Of a stretch of 54,890 nucleotides of DNA, positions 51,536-54,890 are shown piece by piece; the first letter of the stretch is position 1; each line of letters begins with the position of its first letter. The translations under genes were made by a program, and so were the position numbers. The notes beneath the pieces are model-generated. The model did no database searches. It saw nothing but the letters and a program-made list of their open reading frames with translations, and had not been told where the DNA came from. The stretch lies in the NCBI GenBank assembly GCA_041158225.1, contig JBEBBU010000007.1, positions 1 through 54,890 of the forward strand. The letters are read 5' to 3'. The stretch comes from JBEBBU01 sp041158225 (GTDB lineage Bacteria; Pseudomonadota; Gammaproteobacteria; Methylococcales; Methylococcaceae).

Positions 51536-53245
51536 TCAGGCGTCTCCCGGTTGACTAAAGGTGGAGATGTGAATGATGCGTCCCCTGTGTTTGGCTGCCT
51601 CCAAGACCCTGGGATCCGCAGTTCCCAGGATGAGTGTCCATGGCGCATCTGGGGCCATCAGGATATCAAGCATGCCAGGTAGCATGGATGCATCCATCAT
51701 GTCAGACAGATTGCCAGCAAGGAGCAGACGGGGGCGGCCTGCCAGGGCTCTGGTTAAAGACAGAAGAAAAAGCTGGTGCCTATCCAGGGGATATCCGGAG
51801 GCCATGAGGCTGGTTCGGGTGCCGTCTGGAAGTTTATTGACAACAATATCCAGACCCGTCTGATGCGTGATATCCTGAATCTGCTCAAGATTGATGTGCT
51901 CTCTGCCAAGACGTATATTGTCAATAATGCTGCTTTCGAACCATTCGGGCCTGAGCAAGATTGATATCTGCTCTCTGAGTGTATTCAGTGTGATGATATT
52001 GCTGGCAATGTCGTTAAAGAATATGCGGCCGTTGACGGGGTTCCTGAGAGTACCTATGGTTTCAATGATGCCCTGTACCTGTAAGGCTGATTCAGCCTTG
52101 ATGATCAGATGGCTACCTTGGGTAATGTCGAAATCAGGCAGTCTGAGTGAAGTATTTTTTTCTGGAGCATCAGCATGAATCATCAGCCCTTGCGTCCTTA
52201 TCCTGAGACGATCCTGATCCCGATGGAATACCAAGGGTTCCTGGCCATCCGTTTCATTGGGCAGATCGAGCAGGTAACTGAGTTTATCCATGCCGGCCAT
52301 CAGATCGTAGTAACTGGTAATGGTTTTTCCGAGCCTGGTCAGTCCAGCCAGCATCGCGCTTACAATCAGTTCGGCAGCAACAAGTTGTCCCATGGTCAGT
52401 TGGCGTTCAATGACCATCCAGCCACCAAGGCCTAGCAGCAGGGCATTGGCAAATGCGTAGAGTGTCAGAATGGCCGCCTGCTGTTTCATGACAACCCTGA
52501 AGTGCTGCTGCGAGCTTTTCAGGTAGTTTTCCGTCAGGGTATTCGTCCTGCTCCATGCCCATTCGCTTCCAGCGCCCCATTTCATTAGCACGGCGTTGCG
52601 GGGCAATTCCTGAATCCATGCAGCTACCGCATATTTATCTTCAGATTCTGCGACTGCCGTGGCAATGCCGTTTGTACCCAGTATCCTGAAAATCGTATAG
52701 ATACAGACTACGATAAGTGCATCAAATCCCAGCAGGGCCGGGTGATAGAAAGCAAGAAGCACCAGGCCGATGACTGTCTGCAGACCATACGCCAGTCCAT
52801 CCAATAGCAGATTGGACCAGGTCTTCTGGATCGTCATCACCTCGAAATAGTAATTGGCCAGGTGTGTACCATGGTCCAGCAGATGTTGATTCAGCCGGGC
52901 CTTGATGAAACTGTCTGCAATCCGTCCCGCGAGGCGTACAAATAAACGCCGCTGTATCATTTCGACGACGAAAATTTGTAGTCCGTTTAACAGGCTGCTC
53001 AGCACAAGACATCCAAGCAACGTCAGCATCAGCACCACAAGTGGCTGTAAAAGAATGCCAAATGCAATGGTATTGACCAGTGCCTGCACTGCCACGGGTG
53101 TTGCCAGTGCCATGCAGCCCGCAGCAATGGCAAATGCGACAATGGCCCGTAGATCCTGAGATTCAAGACTGACCAGTTTTGCGAGGTGCTCCCGCGGATG
53201 ACGCGGGAAAAGGTGGGCATGGTATCCGGCAGACACTCTGGGCAT
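51536..53245 (-). CDS. ABC exporter-like protein with a degenerate nucleotide-binding domain
   Basis: A 569-residue protein: an ABC_membrane type I transmembrane domain (six helices, about 30-315) and a C-terminal domain in the place of the NBD (about 345-569). The NBD motifs are gone: Walker A is IKAESALQV (about 382-390) with no GxGKS, the signature is ASGYPLDRHQ (about 482-491), Walker B is RLLLAG with no Glu, and the H-loop His is replaced by Thr. The overall NBD shape remains. It cannot hydrolyse ATP by the normal mechanism, unless it pairs with another ATPase. It is the first gene of the operon, with GGAGT before its ATG. Confidence 0.85.
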   Translation of the reverse strand: MPRVSAGYHAHLFPRHPREHLAKLVSLESQDLRAIVAFAIAAGCMALATPVAVQALVNTIAFGILLQPLVVLMLTLLGCLVLSSLLNGLQIFVVEMIQRRLFVRLAGRIADSFIKARLNQHLLDHGTHLANYYFEVMTIQKTWSNLLLDGLAYGLQTVIGLVLLAFYHPALLGFDALIVVCIYTIFRILGTNGIATAVAESEDKYAVAAWIQELPRNAVLMKWGAGSEWAWSRTNTLTENYLKSSQQHFRVVMKQQAAILTLYAFANALLLGLGGWMVIERQLTMGQLVAAELIVSAMLAGLTRLGKTITSYYDLMAGMDKLSYLLDLPNETDGQEPLVFHRDQDRLRIRTQGLMIHADAPEKNTSLRLPDFDITQGSHLIIKAESALQVQGIIETIGTLRNPVNGRIFFNDIASNIITLNTLREQISILLRPEWFESSIIDNIRLGREHINLEQIQDITHQTGLDIVVNKLPDGTRTSLMASGYPLDRHQLFLLSLTRALAGRPRLLLAGNLSDMMDASMLPGMLDILMAPDAPWTLILGTADPRVLEAAKHRGRIIHISTFSQPGDA

Positions 53246-53487
53246 ATCCCGACTCCGTTATGACAGGCCAATGCCTTTTTCAACTTAGAGAATAGGTTGA
53301 GTGAGGTTGATAGTAAAATTGAAAATAGATAACGGATTGTTAGAATAAATCTAATTTTTATGCAAGCATATCCGGCGATATGTTAAATCCGCCAGATAAC
53401 CTGACCAATGTGTGCTGCTGTTCTTTTCATCATACCGTAATATTTCAGGGTAGTGATGTCATCACTCCGCTGGTTATAATCGGAAAG

Positions 53488-54890
53488 ATGAAGAAGACCT
53501 TTGTGGCCAGGAGCTTTGTGGCACTATCTGTTCTGTTCCTGATGCTTTGCCTGACATTGCTGACGGGCTGTACCCATCATGTCGATGATGCCGAGCGTCT
53601 TGCGCCAGTGGGGCTTTTTGTGCCGGTGTCGGCTGATGCTGCGTTGTCTCTGCCCGTTTCGTCTTCCTCCCTTTCTGATATGACGCCCAGATTTTCGCCA
53701 GATCAGGAAGCAATATCAGCAACGCCAGTCCTGCCACCGCTGGAACTGACACTCGACCAGGCCATTCGACGGGCACTGGATGCCGATCCTCAAATCAAGG
53801 CAGGGCTGCAGATCATTCGCCAGTCAGAAGCTGATGTCACGACCGCCGGTCTGCTTCCTAATCCAGAGCTGCTGCAGGATTATCTGATGGCGCCGCTGGA
53901 CAAGCCTTTTACTCCAACGCGCCAGGGGGGGCCTCCCCAGACCGATACGCTGATCAGTTTTCCGGTGGACTGGTTCCTCTTTGGCAAGCGGGCCGCAGCG
54001 CTTCTGGCTGCAGGGAAGGGGGTCGAAGTTGCCCAGGCCCAATATGCTGATCTGGTGCGGCAGAGGGTATGGGGAACCATTTCTGCCTTCTATGATGTGC
54101 TGGAATCTGAAGCCCTGCTGGATCTGGCAAAGATCGATCTTGACAACGCACGTCAGCTTGAAGGTATTACGGTGACACGCGCCGAGTTTGGGGGCGTGGG
54201 TACCATTGAAGTGGATCGTGTAAGACTGTTTATTTTCAATGCCCAGCGTGAGTTAAGGTCACGCGATAATGCCAGAATAGCGGCTTTGGCTCGCCTGCGT
54301 TCCTTTTTGGGTATGCAGCAATCCCAGCCTCTGGCGCTGAAGGGAGATCTGGATGTTCCTCATCCTGTCGCGCCGTTGCCTGCGGAGAAGGCTTACCAGC
54401 TGGCACTGGAGTTCAGGCCGGATCTTATCGCACGGCAGAAGGAAGTAGCCCAGGCCAAAGCTGAAGTGGACAAAGCACACACGGAAGCTTATCCCCAGGT
54501 GCGGCCTATGCTGGGTTATACACGCCAGTTTCAGGAGGCTGATCTCGATATGCCCAATGCCAATTCCTGGAATGTAGCCGTGACCATGAGTCTTCCCATC
54601 TTTGACAGGAATCAGGGCAATATTGCCAAGGCTGAGTCGGTGATGACCCAGAGTGGTTTCAATCTGCTGGCGCAGCAGGTCGATCTGCGTTCTGAAATTG
54701 AACAGGCTGTCAACGCATTCCAGACAGCGCATGATGCGCTACTTTACGATGACCCGGGGCAGATTGAGGCGGCGAAACAGGTGAGGGACAAGATTCGTAC
54801 GGCCTTTGAACTGGGTGGCAAGCCACTCATTGATGTGCTGGATTCGCAACGTTCTTTCAGGGACACCTTCAGGCTTCATGTGGTTGCCAG
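53488..54890 (+). CDS. TolC/CusC-type outer-membrane efflux lipoprotein (3' end missing)
   Basis: At least 467 residues, running off the right edge. The signal ends in a lipobox LLTGC (about Cys28), followed by a Pro/Ser-rich stretch and the outer-membrane efflux repeats (LTLDQAIRRALDADPQIK, VDRVRLFIFNAQREL, FRPDLIARQKEVAQAKAEV, FELGGKPLIDVLDSQRSF). This is the CzcC/CusC-like group usually linked to RND pumps for metals or drugs. It is divergent from the ABC-HlyD-TolC operon across an AT-rich 242-base gap. Confidence 0.85.
   Translation, partial: MKKTFVARSFVALSVLFLMLCLTLLTGCTHHVDDAERLAPVGLFVPVSADAALSLPVSSSSLSDMTPRFSPDQEAISATPVLPPLELTLDQAIRRALDADPQIKAGLQIIRQSEADVTTAGLLPNPELLQDYLMAPLDKPFTPTRQGGPPQTDTLISFPVDWFLFGKRAAALLAAGKGVEVAQAQYADLVRQRVWGTISAFYDVLESEALLDLAKIDLDNARQLEGITVTRAEFGGVGTIEVDRVRLFIFNAQRELRSRDNARIAALARLRSFLGMQQSQPLALKGDLDVPHPVAPLPAEKAYQLALEFRPDLIARQKEVAQAKAEVDKAHTEAYPQVRPMLGYTRQFQEADLDMPNANSWNVAVTMSLPIFDRNQGNIAKAESVMTQSGFNLLAQQVDLRSEIEQAVNAFQTAHDALLYDDPGQIEAAKQVRDKIRTAFELGGKPLIDVLDSQRSFRDTFRLHVVA

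Noticed and set aside
51535..51648. Upstream extension of the HlyD-family protein
   Set aside because: It lies inside the ABC gene; the ATG at 51534 directly after that gene's stop fits operon structure and protein length.

Overview
The window reads as the chromosome of a Gram-negative gammaproteobacterium: BepA, LptE, TusBCDE, AmiC, TolC-type proteins, YigZ and an elongator tRNA-Met are all of that type. A complete pqqABCDE cluster points to quinoprotein (PQQ) metabolism such as methanol or alcohol oxidation. A CorA/MopE-like exported protein next to MauG-like di-heme proteins is a combination known from methanotrophs. Together these suggest a methylotroph or type I methanotroph. That is inference: no methane or methanol dehydrogenase lies in the window.

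Layout. 1-1266: a LOV photoreceptor cassette (partial membrane protein, short LOV protein, SRPBCC protein). 1511-5226: small exported proteins, a monoheme c-type protein and BepA. 5225-6586: a sulfur-relay tusDCBE set whose cysteines look like DsrEFH/DsrC. 6616-13406: a TolC-like channel, AmiC, YigZ, a lipoprotein, QueG, TsaE and Nnr. 13551-18270: a DUF2760/Hsp70/DUF3731 chaperone module, with the Hsp70 and DUF3731 parts separated by an A10 frameshift site, then a convergent ParA-family ATPase. 18354-22371: leuS-lptE-holA. 22359-26452: pqqE-D-C-B-A and moeB on the minus strand. 26588-33857: a Cax-type antiporter, a LysR regulator, a secreted chitinase and guaBA.

34090-45526 is the most accessory-looking part. 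It holds an SmbP-like His-rich metal-binding protein, then an Abi-family (HEPN-like) gene with a predicted structured RNA on the opposite strand, then a remnant of an Mrr restriction enzyme. Next come a two-domain CorA-related surface protein with an FN3 domain, a MauG-like protein on the minus strand, a CorA/MopE-like protein with a W-T-H motif, and two more MauG-like proteins. I read this as a copper-handling surface system in which di-heme enzymes may modify tryptophan on CorA-like proteins.

45603-54890: a CPA2 antiporter, an HxlR regulator, a CinA-like protein, a lipocalin, tRNA-Met, and a type I-like export operon (ABC, HlyD, TolC) whose ABC nucleotide-binding domain has lost every catalytic motif. 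A second, truncated TolC-type lipoprotein runs off the right edge.

The best candidates for something new are the CorA/MauG cluster, the Abi plus divergent RNA pair, the Hsp70-DUF3731 frameshift, and the export operon with a dead ATPase. No CRISPR array, intact insertion sequence, rRNA or prophage was seen.
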